NCBI RefSeq assembly: GCF_000315625.1
Contig: NW_005434664.1
Location: 1,005,299-1,033,423, forward strand
Source: Guillardia theta CCMP2712
Lineage: Eukaryota; Cryptophyceae; Pyrenomonadales; Geminigeraceae
Length of the DNA stretch: 28,125 bases
Direction: 5' to 3'
Positions within the stretch are counted from its first letter, which is position 1. Each line of letters starts with the position of its first letter. The notes under the pieces were generated by a model. It saw only the letters and a list, made by a program, of their open reading frames with translations, did not search any database and was not told the DNA's origin. Below, piece by piece: positions 18,943-27,929 of the stretch. The translations under genes were made by a program, and so were the position numbers.

Positions 18943-20040
18943 GGTCCTCGCGTACACGCTTTCCTCGCTTGCTTCCAGTGACTCTCCAGAGCCAGGTCGA
19001 GGTTCTCCCCTCGTCACAGGCTTCTCTCGCGTTGTTACCGACTCACTTGTTCTCCCACTTGAGGTCGATCAGATGACTGAAAGATAGCCTCAGACCTGCA
19101 GCATAGATCAGCCCAGGGACCTCAGACTGACCTCACTGATATGGGCTCTCTATTTCATCCTTCCTCTACCTTAGCCGCCACTTCTGGTCTCACAAAAGAG
19201 GATATAACGAGGAAAGATGACAGTATGGAAGATGAGATGAGACAAGATAGAATGACTGACAAGGATGTCCTCAACGACGAACAGGATGAAGAAAACAGTA
19301 AACAGGAAGGAGAAAGTGAAACACTAATCGGAAGGGCATCGCGAGTCTGATGATCAGACAACAAAAAACATGACAGGAGGAGATTGAAAAGAGGAAAGAA
19401 AAGGAAAAGCAGGAAAGGAGAAGGCATGGAAGACAGGAAAGGGAAAGGAAGACAGGAAAGGGAAAGGAAGACAAGAAGGGGGAAGATGCAAGAAGACAAG
19501 CCATTGAAGATTGATCATGAATGAGACAGATGAATGAGACAGGGAGATCCACAGGGAAAATTGATGGCAACTCAACAGAAGTGTACAAGCAGGAAAGATG
19601 AAGAGTGCAGGGTAAAGAAGCTCTGGACAAGAACAATCAGCAGAAAGAAGGTCTAAATAGGCGAAAGAAGGGCTAAATAGGCGATGCTAAATAGTTGCAG
19701 AAACAAGAAAACAGATCAAACACGAAAGAAATCCAAAAGAAGAAGGACATCTAGAAAGAGAAGTAAAAATTGATACAAGCATTGTAGCGAGAAGAATAAG
19801 GGCGCACAGCGGGAAGCAATACATGTGTAGTAGTCGCAAAGGAGACAGATCGATTGATGAAGCGAAATATGAAATGAGAAACGAGAGACATCACAAAACA
19901 ACAAGGAACGACTTTCGTGTCTGCAAGTTGGGAGGGGAAGGCCCAGGGACATGGCGTGAAATCCCTGCCAGCATGTCTTCAGGCCCTTGAAGCCTTGCTT
20001 TCTTTCCCGCCTTTTCGCCTCTTCCCGGCCGGTCACGTTC
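18943..20040. other. Upstream and intergenic region without a recognised gene
   Basis: About 19155-19500 is AG-rich with GGAAAGG and AAGACAGG words. About 19640-19695 holds two to three copies of CTAAATAGGCGA. The remainder is mixed DNA. It presumably contains the leader and promoter of the minus-strand CHAT-armadillo gene. No coding region is supported. Confidence 0.5.
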
Positions 20041-20164
20041 GGACTTTACTCAAAGTTAAGTTAAAAATCAGTACGAGGACAATCAGGAGAGGGCTGTGAG
20101 ACCGAGGAGGCTTGACCCGGACTACTGCTCGTACTGATTTTTAACTTAACTTTGAGTAAAGGAC
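20041..20164. mobile_element. MITE-like element: 33-bp perfect inverted repeats, GGAC target duplication
   Basis: Positions 20045-20077 and 20128-20160 are perfect inverted copies (33 of 33) beginning TTTACTCAAAGTTAAGTT. They enclose a 50-bp centre. The direct repeat GGAC flanks the whole (20041-20044 and 20161-20164), as a 4-bp target-site duplication would. Total element 116 bp, with no coding capacity. It lies next to GC island C. A foldback hairpin in a transcript is an alternative reading. I see no second copy in the window. Confidence 0.7.
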
Positions 20165-20785
20165 TGCCCGTACCCCTTCACACCACCCCTACCCTCGATC
20201 TGGGGCCCGGCCGCGGCGCAGGCTGTGCGCTCGGCTGCCGGGCCGCGGTCGGGCCGGGCTGCTACCGTATCGGTACGGTACGGCGGTCACCCGGCGGCCC
20301 GGTCGGACCGACCGCCGGGTCCGATCACCGTACGGGTGACGGTCCGGCGGGGCCCGGGCCAGCCGTCCGTGACGGCGTGGCACAGACTCGTGACCGTCCC
20401 GGATACGTCACGGCGTGGCACAGAATTGCAGAATCGTCACGACGGTGGCCCTTGATGCCGGCGGCCGCCCCTCTGAGTCTGGCCGCGCGGCCCGGGGCCC
20501 CCGGAGTCACCGTCACTGGGCCAGTCACTGAGTTGAATGTAGTTACGGTTTAGCCTCAGGGGCGCGGCCTGTAAGTAGTAACGTGACTGCGACTCAGTGA
20601 CTAGTACGGGGCCCGGGGGGCCGCGGCCGCGGCCGCCCGGCCCCCGGGCCGGCGGTCCCAGGCTCAGGCTTGCAGTGCCGCAGCCCGGCCCGCGGCGCTT
20701 CCGAGTTGAAGGTAGCCGCTGAGAACTGAAACAAGCCTTGAAGTTTGGCACCCGGCGCCCGGCGCCGCCGCGGCGGGCTTTGACG
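20165..20785. promoter_or_regulatory. GC island C
   Basis: A CpG-rich block of about 600 bp with long GGCCGCGGCCGCGGCC and CCCCCGGGCCGGCGG stretches, a CCGTACGG palindrome at 20328-20335 followed by GTGAC, and GTCACTGAGT/ACTCAGTGAC words. The MITE-like element adjoins its left edge. The nearest 5' gene end is the CHAT-armadillo gene about 1.2 kb to the left, so a promoter role is less certain here than for islands B, D and E. Between its right edge and 20870 no gene is seen. Confidence 0.5.
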
Positions 20786-20870
20786 TGAGCAAGGCAAGTT
20801 TATGGGCCAAATCAGGAGACTCCGGGGCTGAGTACACTTTGGCTGGCAACAAGGGAAGGTACGACGGTAT

Positions 20871-22233
20871 TCAATGATCAGGCTGCTGAGAATCAGGTAT
20901 CGAGTTTGACTTGTCCGTTTGTTGCCGAGACCATAGCGCGGCAATTTCACCCTTGGTTGTTATATACACACCAGGCGAACTCTTGAGCGAATAGAGGGCT
21001 TTCCAAAGCCGTTTTGTATTCGTTACCTGCCATGCCAACAGCATCACTGGCATACCGTGCTTCAACAAGAGACACTTGACAAACAATCGCTCAAGTGCAG
21101 ATAGCAAGATCACAATGGATACAGTCAACAAGCAACCAGACAACATGAGAGACTCTATAAGATCCACACGGCCGACATCACACGTCGGCAAACGTCCGAC
21201 TCGTTCCTACCTTTCCGAACACACTGCAAGGCACCTCAATGCTGGTGAGCTTTCGTGGGCACAACCGATCACTCGCATGACTAGTAATGAGTTCCTCGAA
21301 CAAGTTGCTAAATCCCAAGTTCATATCCTCGACGTTGGAAGTGGAGTTCGGAACGACCAGGTGGGGAGCGAGCCAGGGGCTGTCACCATACCCGTTGGCA
21401 TCGTAACCGACCTTGAATCGTTCATGTACTAGTCTTCTGCTCCTGAGATCAAGTTTGCGCAGGTAGAGTCCCTTGGGTGTACAGCCGAGCAGCTTCTCAT
21501 ACGTTACCATGTCCCTCCCGCACTTGTCTATAATCCTTTCCAGGTCCCACAGGTGTAGGGCCTGACTGCAGTCTACGAGCATGCAAACTTCGAATCTCCC
21601 GCCCGTCAGCTCCCGAACAAGATCCGGACTCTCCTGCAGATCACTGCAGGAGACAACGACAGTTGCGGGGAGATTCAGCTGTTTGAAAGTGGCCAGCACT
21701 CTCCAGATCCCTGTGTGAATGAGATTAGGACTAAGGGTTTCAAATACAACAGGCATGATACCGAATCTTCTATCATATTCACGGTCGTCTTCTGACCCAT
21801 CAGAAAACAGCTCAATCATGAACACAAATGGTCTCTCGATCGCTTCAGGCCACTCTAGGTTTGGTGGAGAGTAGTCGCTGCATTTGATATCCTTTTGGGG
21901 GGGTTGCTGCGACTTGCTGACGAAGGAAAAGAAAGGTCTCAAGATGGGAATGAGGCTCAGAAGCATGATAGCAAATGCTGTCAGGACAGCAGGAACAACA
22001 TCATCCTCCAGGGATCTATTCAGCGGCGTCCCGTTTATGCCTTGCAGGAGCTGGGCCAAGTCTTCGTCTACCTGTGTGCTTGCTGGTCCTGCTGCCGGGT
22101 CTCCCTGCATTCTGAGAGCATCTTGGAGCGCGAAAGGATAGTTGGGGAGAGGAGGCTTCGATGGGCTTCGAAGAACGATCCAGGCAACCAGGGCAGCCGC
22201 CATGGACCCACATACCGTCACACTCCACTTCAT
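20871..22233 (-). CDS. Membrane-anchored NodB/PuuE-like deacetylase-fold protein, probable pseudoenzyme
   Basis: Two exons, 22233-21211 and 21089-20871, joined across a 121-bp GTAGGA...TTGAG intron, give 413 residues. The ATG at 22233 starts a signal anchor (SMAAALVAWIVLR); a second span (VLTAFAIMLLSLIPIL) follows at about residues 85-110. The rest resembles the polysaccharide-deacetylase (carbohydrate esterase 4) fold, PuuE branch: GIWRVLATFKQLNLPATVVV, LGCTPKGLYLR, VGYDANGYGDSPW, HLVVPNSTSNVEDMN, and in exon 2 PVMLLAWQVTNTKRLWKALY and GVYITTKGEIAALW. Active enzymes have an Asp-rich first motif and a His pair after the strand ending in ATxxV. Here that second motif reads GGRFEVCMLVD, so the metal-binding His pair is missing. 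A structural or regulatory role at a membrane is more likely than hydrolysis. A stop at 21178 without splicing is the alternative end. The family call is by pattern only. Confidence 0.6.
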
Positions 22234-22289
22234 CACGGCATGTAAAAACCACCGAGCTAGCTTGCTGGCCTCGGATCTCCTCTTGAGGG

Positions 22290-22960
22290 GGAAGGAACGC
22301 CCGGGTGGTCCGATCCGATCGGACCGTACGGTCACTGCCCCGGCCCGGGCCGGTCCCGGCCCGGGTCCGGCACAGCGGCACGGTCGAGTCAACGGTTCGG
22401 AGCGGCCTCAGTCCGCAGGTCTGGCTGGCACCGGTGACGTACCGTACCGGCGGCGGCCGCCCTCACCCCGGCGAGCCCGGCGGGCCCGGCCAGCCCGACC
22501 CGGTCGGACCGGCCCGGGCCTGCGGCGGGCCCGGCGGGGCCCGCCGGGCGGCGTTCCGAGTTCCGATGATTGAAGTCACAACTTAGTGAGTCACAGCGAC
22601 GGTGGCCGGGGCCCGGGGGGGCGGCGGCCGGCCCGGGTTACGGTAGTACCGCCGCGCCAGCCCGGCTGTGACTGCCGTGAGTGAGCGTGCCGTACTGCAG
22701 TGCCGGGCCCGGCACGGGCCGCCTGGGCCCCCGCCCGGCGGATCAGATTGTGCCGCGTGACTCTTAGTGACTCCGAGTCAGCGTCCGCTGGCGGTGACCG
22801 GGCCCGTGAAGGCTCGCCGCGCCGCGGCTGGCCCGCCGGCCCGCCACCCGGCGGCGGGGCCCGCCGAACTTCGGCGGAACTTGCCAGAGGCTGAGCCTAA
22901 CTCACCCAACTCCGAGTACGGTAGGGTCGTAGGTCCTCCCGGTAGAAGTAGCGCTGAGGC
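22290..22960. promoter_or_regulatory. GC island D, between divergent genes
   Basis: CpG-rich block separating the 5' ends of the minus-strand NodB-like gene and the plus-strand alpha-kinase. It contains the palindrome CCGTACGG at 22324-22331 (followed by TCACT), several CGTACCGTACCGG-type words, and GTGACTCTTAGTGACTCCG near 22757. It probably serves as a shared promoter region. The open frames in it are artefacts of high GC. Confidence 0.6.
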
Positions 22961-23174
22961 GACCATGAGGATGGCCCCGCCGCATGCAGGGGAGGAAGGA
23001 GCCTCGGAGGGAAAGTGAAGGAGGAGGTTCTAGGAGGAAAGGTCGACCCACCGCTAAGAGCTGCTTCCTCTTGTCTTGCCGCAACCCAACTGAGTTGTCA
23101 CGAGAGTCACGGCAACGTGAACTCAGGCTGATCCTGACTGAGCTCGGACAGTGTTGGGTGGAACAGCAGCCAGC

Positions 23175-23231
23175 GTAAGTAACAGGTGACAGGTGTGTCT
23201 GAGCTTGTGAAGAGAAGAGTGCGTCTCCTGC
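23175..23231 (+). other. Candidate 5'-leader intron of the alpha-kinase gene
   Basis: A perfect GTAAGT donor at 23175 and a CTCCTGCAG acceptor ending at 23231 delimit 57 bp, the usual intron size here. The exon after it leads to the ATG at 23294. No upstream reading frame joins in phase with an ATG, so both flanking pieces are probably untranslated leader. Confidence 0.45.
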
Positions 23232-23293
23232 AGACTGTCTCTCTGGTCAAGTCTCTACTATTGAGTCCTACAAGGCTCTACAGATCGGACCCG

Positions 23294-24703
23294 ATGCCGC
23301 TGAGGAACAGGTCAGAGCTGGCAACCAAGTTCACCTACAACCCCCACAACGAGACGTGGCAGACCCACAAAGTGCGGGTGGTGGTGGATAAGAAGCCATT
23401 TGCTCAAGGCGGGATGAGAGTTTGCATGAAGCTGTACGAACTTGAGGACAGCGGAGACTTTGTACCGTGTGTTGCAAAGGTGTTCAAGAAAGAGACGAAC
23501 AGCAAGGAATACTTCGACGAGGCTCTCACGCAGATGGCAGCTGAGTGCTTTGCGCAAGAGTTCAACAAGCTCAAGACAAAGTGGAAAGTATCATTTCTGC
23601 CAGTGAATGTGATGATGCTCAACGAAAGAAACGGACAACTGTGCAACGTCGAGCCCCTTCTGCTCGGGGACTACGTGAAGCACAACGACAATGACGGGAA
23701 CGTGGAGACGTCGGAGCAGCTCCCGCAGGCGTTCACGCACTTCACGTGGGAGGCATCGAGGCACATGCTCATCGTCTGCGACATCCAAGGCCTGGCAGAT
23801 TGTTACACAGACCCGCAAATTCACAGCATCGACGGACAAAGTTTTGGAAGAGGCAACCTGGGCCAGGTATGGCATGCTGTCATGGGGATGTGTTTGATTC
23901 TGACTAAGAGTTGTGTTATCTTTGTTTGTGATTAAGAATCTTGCTGTGTTTGACACTGCTTCCTAGCATGGGATTCTCAAGTTCTTCAAGACCCACAAGT
24001 GCAACCGAATCTGCCAAGCTCTCAAACTGCCTCCGACTGATCGAAAGATTGCAGACCGACAGGTGTGAAGGAAGACTTCCTGGCCTCTGCGCTGTCCGCT
24101 GTCCGCTGCCCTGACAAACCACCCTGCAGATCATGGATAGGTTTGAAGTCATCAAGAAAAAGATGGTCGCACATGTGAAAGAGGGTGGTTGAGTTGCTGA
24201 GGTCATTTCTCACAGCAAAACTTACAAGAGCCCAAGTTTGACTCCGAGAAATTTGCTCGAGGAATGGCAGGAGCCATGGAGATGGTGCAGTGGCTTTGAA
24301 ACGTCAGATGTCTATTGAGACTGCGTTTTTTCAGGTTGGCAGTGAGAGGCAGGGAAGATCGTCGAGGTATTCTAACATCTGTCCTGCCCACTATTTGCTG
24401 ACCCGAGAACAGGAATGTTTCCCCGTTGAGAGATAGAAGCGAAGGAGTCGACAAGGTCTGTCTTCTGAGAAGCTTGTCAGCGCTGCTGACATGTGAACAT
24501 CGTCAGGCTGGGATTGACGACAACGGGATTCGACCGTTCGATCGGACAAGCTCCGGTGCAGTCCCTTGCTGATACCTCATGCGAGTAGTAGTGATGAGGT
24601 TGCAGCGGGGCAGCTCAGTGCCGGCCAACGGAGTGAGATCGCTGCGGTGCAGTATCGCCTGCAGCAGCTGCAGATCATGTCTGCGAAAGGCGACAGGAGA
24701 TGA
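23294..24703 (+). CDS. Alpha-kinase (MHCK/eEF2K-type protein kinase)
   Basis: An atypical Ser/Thr kinase of the alpha-kinase family, whose members phosphorylate helical targets such as myosin heavy chain or elongation factor 2. Exons: 23294-23866, 23967-24062, 24130-24184, 24229-24284, 24335-24366, 24413-24455 and 24507 onward. From the ATG at 23294 the order is FAQGGMRVCMKLYEL (glycine-rich start), CVAKVFKK (catalytic Lys), AECFAQEFN, VCDIQGLADCYTDPQIHS, FGRGNLGQHGILKFFKTHKCNRIC. The last part is the zinc-binding, nucleotide-closing end of the fold. All signature residues are present, so it should be active. After the kinase domain only a short low-complexity tail follows; no WD40 or Sel1 repeats are seen. 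The last junctions are uncertain: translation may stop at 24572 (306 residues) or, with one more 38-bp intron, at 24703 (337 residues). Confidence 0.85.
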
Positions 24704-24819
24704 AAATTTTTCCAAGATACATTTTGAGTGAAGGTGAATGTTGATAGAGACGAGGAGGTGGAGCTATATAAGGCAGGACTTTAAAGAAAGGAATGGTTAG
24801 TTGTCACTCGTTGCGAGCC

Positions 24820-26037
24820 TCACCCTCCTGCCGGTGCTTGATACAACATCTCTGTGCGCACGGCCCTTTTCCTCGGACCATCAGAACCATAGCTGCCCAT
24901 GTTCTCCAGCTGCGCTCGCCAGAGGTCCCACTTGATGTCGTCATCCCCACTGCCGTCAAAGGGGTTTTCGAGCTCGACTTGCACGCGGTAGAGGGTGAGG
25001 ACGATGAGGACGTAAAAGATGCCGACGAAGTACCCGGACTCACACCCGTACTGCGACGGCATCTCCGAGTTGTTCTGCTTCTCGCAGAAGTGATTCCAAT
25101 AAGGAGCGAGGAGGATAGGAGAGATGTGAATCAGGGCAAAGCAGAAGAGTCGCAGACCGATGGGCGTCTCCGAGTCTCGCACGGCTCTCACACCCTCGAA
25201 GTGCGTCATCAGGTCCCGCAGGTACATCTGCATCCTCGACAGGCCTCCCTCCCCGGGCTTCGAGTATCCTGTGCGTGGGAGGAACTCCTTCATCTTTTGC
25301 GCCAGCGCCGAGAAGCCGTCGTAGATGACATGCCCTGCCTCAGGGTTTCTCGTTGAGCTCTTGAGGTAGCACGTGATGTCGTCGAGCAGCTTCAACATCA
25401 GGTCCTCCACCTCGCCCACGAACTTTGCCTCCTCGTCTCTATCCCACGTCTTGAACATCAAGAACAGGGCAAACCTGTACAACACCTCAGCACAAACCTC
25501 CCATTCCTCGTCCACTCAAACACTGACATGGTTCCCTTGAAGCTCCCTAAGCAACTCAATGCCCGCTCCCTCCTGGTGAAGCTCGCCTGCACACGATGTC
25601 AGTTGCCATCGCACACAACGGCGGCACGGAGAGAGAAGAGGACAAGCTTATCATCATCAACGCATGCATACCTGCACGCAGAAGACCAGAGGGAAGACAG
25701 TGCCGACCGCGACAATGCTCATCGAGAAGTCAAAGGAGAAATCGAGCACGCCTGACAGCTTCAGTCAGGTCTGCACGAGGACTCAGTTGAGCTCTGACCT
25801 TTGGCACAGCAGAATGTTGCCAAGTTTGTGAGCGCCACCATGAATAAAGTATGCCACGTGCCTGGCTATAATCAGAAAACAGGACCTGTTTTGTAAATAG
25901 CATGTCTTACATGCAAACTTGATCCCTTCGTAAAATGTTCCGAGATATTCCATGAAGTATTTCCATGTCTTCTTGTTTTCTTCCTCAACAAGAGTACTTC
26001 TGCTCGTGTTCTGCCCCAAATCGTCCTGCCTTGTCAT
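24820..26037 (-). CDS. Bestrophin-like membrane channel protein
   Basis: Five exons in consistent phase (26037-25911, 25861-25799, 25751-25672, 25586-25528, 25474-24820), introns of 47-85 bp, give 327 residues. The layout resembles the bestrophin family of anion channels: an N-terminal LGTFYEG segment, a first span (TWHTLFMVALTNLATFC), DFSMSIVAVGTVFPLVFC, then FTRRERALSCLGSFKGTM, a cytosolic helical region with a TWDRDEE segment, a paired hydrophobic region (GLRLFCFALIHISPILLAPY and YFVGIFYVLIVLTLYRVQVE), and the family-type ENPFDGSGDDDI acidic motif, where bestrophins bind calcium. Without the 53-bp intron at 25527-25475 the gene would appear frameshifted; with it the helix following SFKGTM runs on smoothly. 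Location in the cell is not shown. The extreme C-terminus may be spliced further at GGAGG|GTGAGG. It shares the GC island E side with the divergent coiled-coil gene. Confidence 0.7.
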
Positions 26038-26429
26038 CGTTCGTTGTTGCTCTCAACTTCCACTACCCATTCCTTTGCAGCACCGCTTCCAACTTGCTGA
26101 AACAAATCTCACAATCAAAACTTTGTTACAAAACAACGTCAAAGATCATTTCACTTTCCCTCTCCTCTCTTCAACCTCAAGATACAAACTGATTCCTTCA
26201 TCCCTCTACTTTGCTCGTAGAGATCATGAGAGTCCCTTCCTTGTAGACTTTCAGACCTGCTGTATGCAGACAGCATCTGCTAGCATCGATCTTTGTAAAT
26301 CTACTGATGTTTCTGATCTTTCATCTTCGTCTCCTCTTGCGCTCCTCCTTTCCCTTTCACGCATCGCCGTCTCCCTGAGTCCTCAAAATCTGTTGGAAAC
26401 GGTCGTAACGACAGCCGAAAATAGCAAAG

Positions 26430-27013
26430 CGGGCTCCCGGCCGGGCACTCAGCGCCGGCGGCCGGGGCCGCGGGCCGCCCCGGCGCGGCTCAGTGCCGGG
26501 CCGGCGGGCCCAGCTGAGCTGAGCGCCCACCGTACTGTGCCACGTCCGAGTCACGCCACGGTCCGATGGGGGCCGGGCCCCGCGCTCAAGCCCCAGTCCT
26601 TGCCCCCCGTGATTCCCGGAGTCCCAGGCCATGCCCAGCCAGTGCCACCGACTGGCTCAGAGAAATGAGTCCCCGGCGGGAACGGGAGTCTCCGGGCCGC
26701 GGCCCGTAACTTACCAACCGTGAACTGGCCGCGCAAGCCGCTGGCGGGCACTCGGCCCACTCGCGGCCCGGGCCTGGCCGCCCCCGGCCGAGCCTCGGAG
26801 GCTCCACCCGTCCGGCGCCGTACGGTCCGGGTGACGCCGCCGGGCCGCGGACTGACTCCCTCAGAGCCTCTGACCGTCCGGGCCGAACCGGTCACGGCGG
26901 GCGGTGCCCAGTGGCGGCGCCGCCGCCGGCCCGGGCCGGGCGGCCCGGTGACTCCCGGCCCCGGCGCCCGGGCCGGGCGAGTCAGCGGCGCCGGATGGCC
27001 CGGGCGAGTCCTA
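26430..27013. promoter_or_regulatory. GC island E, between divergent genes
   Basis: CpG-rich block between the start of the bestrophin-like gene (minus) and the coiled-coil gene (plus). It has one CCGTACGG palindrome at 26818-26825, followed closely by GGGTGACG. Its right edge coincides with a splice donor (CTA|GTAAGTT at 27014), so transcription of the plus gene probably starts inside the island. The open frame crossing the island has no Met and is treated as leader. Confidence 0.6.
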
Positions 27014-27056
27014 GTAAGTTTTTAAAATAACGTTTTAGCACGCCTTCTTGCCGCAG
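27014..27056 (+). other. Candidate 5'-leader intron of the coiled-coil gene
   Basis: 43 bp, from GTAAGTTTTT to TTCTTGCCGCAG. It separates GC island E from the exon carrying the ATG at 27075. Composition changes sharply from GC-rich to AT-rich at the donor. Confidence 0.55.
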
Positions 27057-27074
27057 TTTGAAAAAGCGGTGGGG

Positions 27075-27365
27075 ATGGCGAGCAGCGATGAGCAGGAGAT
27101 AGGAGGAGAGGCGAGTCGTTATGTGGACGGCGAAGATCTGTCGGAAGAAGATGTCCAGCTAGCTCAACAGAAGGTCCTCGACGCCTTGCAAGGGTTGAAA
27201 GATGCTGTGCAGCAGATGGACGACTCTGTCTGTTACCTCAACGCGGAGGCAGGGCTCTTGAAAGGCAAGATGAGGAAGCTAGAGACATCTTCAAACATGC
27301 TCTATGCACCATTCAGAGCAGCACTCTTTGAGTACGCTGCTGAATCTCGAGGAACCTGTGGATAA
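27075..27365 (+). CDS. Short coiled-coil protein, unknown
   Basis: A 96-residue product from the ATG at 27075 (GGGGATGGCG context). After an acidic N-terminus (MASSDEQEIGG) residues about 20-75 are a helical heptad-like stretch (DVQLAQQKVLDALQGLKDAV, then LLKGKMRKLE), ending SRGTCG before a TAA. It has no membrane span or signal peptide. It resembles small coiled-coil adaptor or subunit proteins, but I cannot name a family. Upstream a short intron joins it to GC island E. The next gene converges on it, its stop 70 bp away. The C-terminus might be changed by an unseen splice. Confidence 0.6.
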   Translation: MASSDEQEIGGEASRYVDGEDLSEEDVQLAQQKVLDALQGLKDAVQQMDDSVCYLNAEAGLLKGKMRKLETSSNMLYAPFRAALFEYAAESRGTCG

Positions 27366-27433
27366 GATGAAGGATCGCTGAGTTTCATCATTCCAAATAA
27401 CACACCAGATCGATGGGCTGATCTCTCGATTAA

Positions 27434-27809
27434 TTAGAGTGAGTGCCATGCTAACCAACACAATGAGCAAATTGTGCGAGAGGTATCTGGAACGCGTTTG
27501 TTGTATTTTTCTAGATATTTCAGGTCTCCATTGAATACAATACGTATTTTCACCTTCAACTTCAAGTTTTGTTGATTCACAGTCATGGAACCATGCTCGT
27601 CAGGACCTGCATTTGTAGAGAGTGGAGCCTCGAATGCACTCACCCAATTTGATGTCATTTGAGAAGAAAATTGATAGTCTGATGTAAGCTTCAGCTGGCT
27701 TGTACAACGCCTTGACCGATTTCTCGATTGATTTCCCCATCGCCGGTACTTCATCATTTATCACTTTGGTCCACAAGTATTTGACGCAGAACAGGAGTCC
27801 AAACTTTGC
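27434..27809 (-). CDS. Unknown protein, 3' part of a minus-strand gene
   Basis: Two exons in phase: 27809-27644 (after TTCACAAACAG, to TTGG|GTGAGTGC) and 27606-27434 (after AAATGCAG, to a stop), together about 111 residues. The frame also stays open upstream of 27809, through a (CCTCCCT)n repeat. Visible features are KFGLLFCVKYLWTKVINDE, a helical KSIEKSVKALYKPAEAYIRL stretch, and a basic LKLKVKIRIVFNGDLKYLEK segment. I do not recognise the family. The first exon with the start codon is not resolved; the nearest ATG at 27918 is out of frame with the exon at 27809. Confidence 0.45.
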
Positions 27810-27854
27810 CTGTTTGTGAAATGCTTCATCTGCTTCCTCATCCTGCTTTTTCTC

Positions 27855-27900
27855 CTCCCTCCTCCCTCCTCCCTCCTCCCTCCTCCCTCCTTCCTCCTCT
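27855..27900. repeat. (CTCCCTC)n heptanucleotide array
   Basis: About five copies of a 7-bp CCTCCCT unit upstream of the minus-strand exon at 27809. Of the same general class as the GGAGGCA array near 14100-14200. Confidence 0.75.
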
Positions 27901-27929
27901 TCCACTTCTTCTGCTCATCTCGACTCTCT

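Noticed and set aside
22142-22586. Several Arg/Pro/Gly-rich open frames in the GC islands
   Set aside because: High GC suppresses stop codons in all frames. There are no domains and few or no Met codons. The same occurs in islands A, B, C and E.
24764-24780. TATATAAGG motif near 24767
   Set aside because: It resembles a TATA box but lies in the tail-to-tail gap between two convergent genes, with no start codon suitably placed downstream.
25475-25527. Apparent one-base frameshift in the bestrophin-like gene
   Set aside because: A 53-bp intron with a GTCAG donor and a TTGTACAG acceptor restores phase and gives a family-like helix, so no frameshift is needed.
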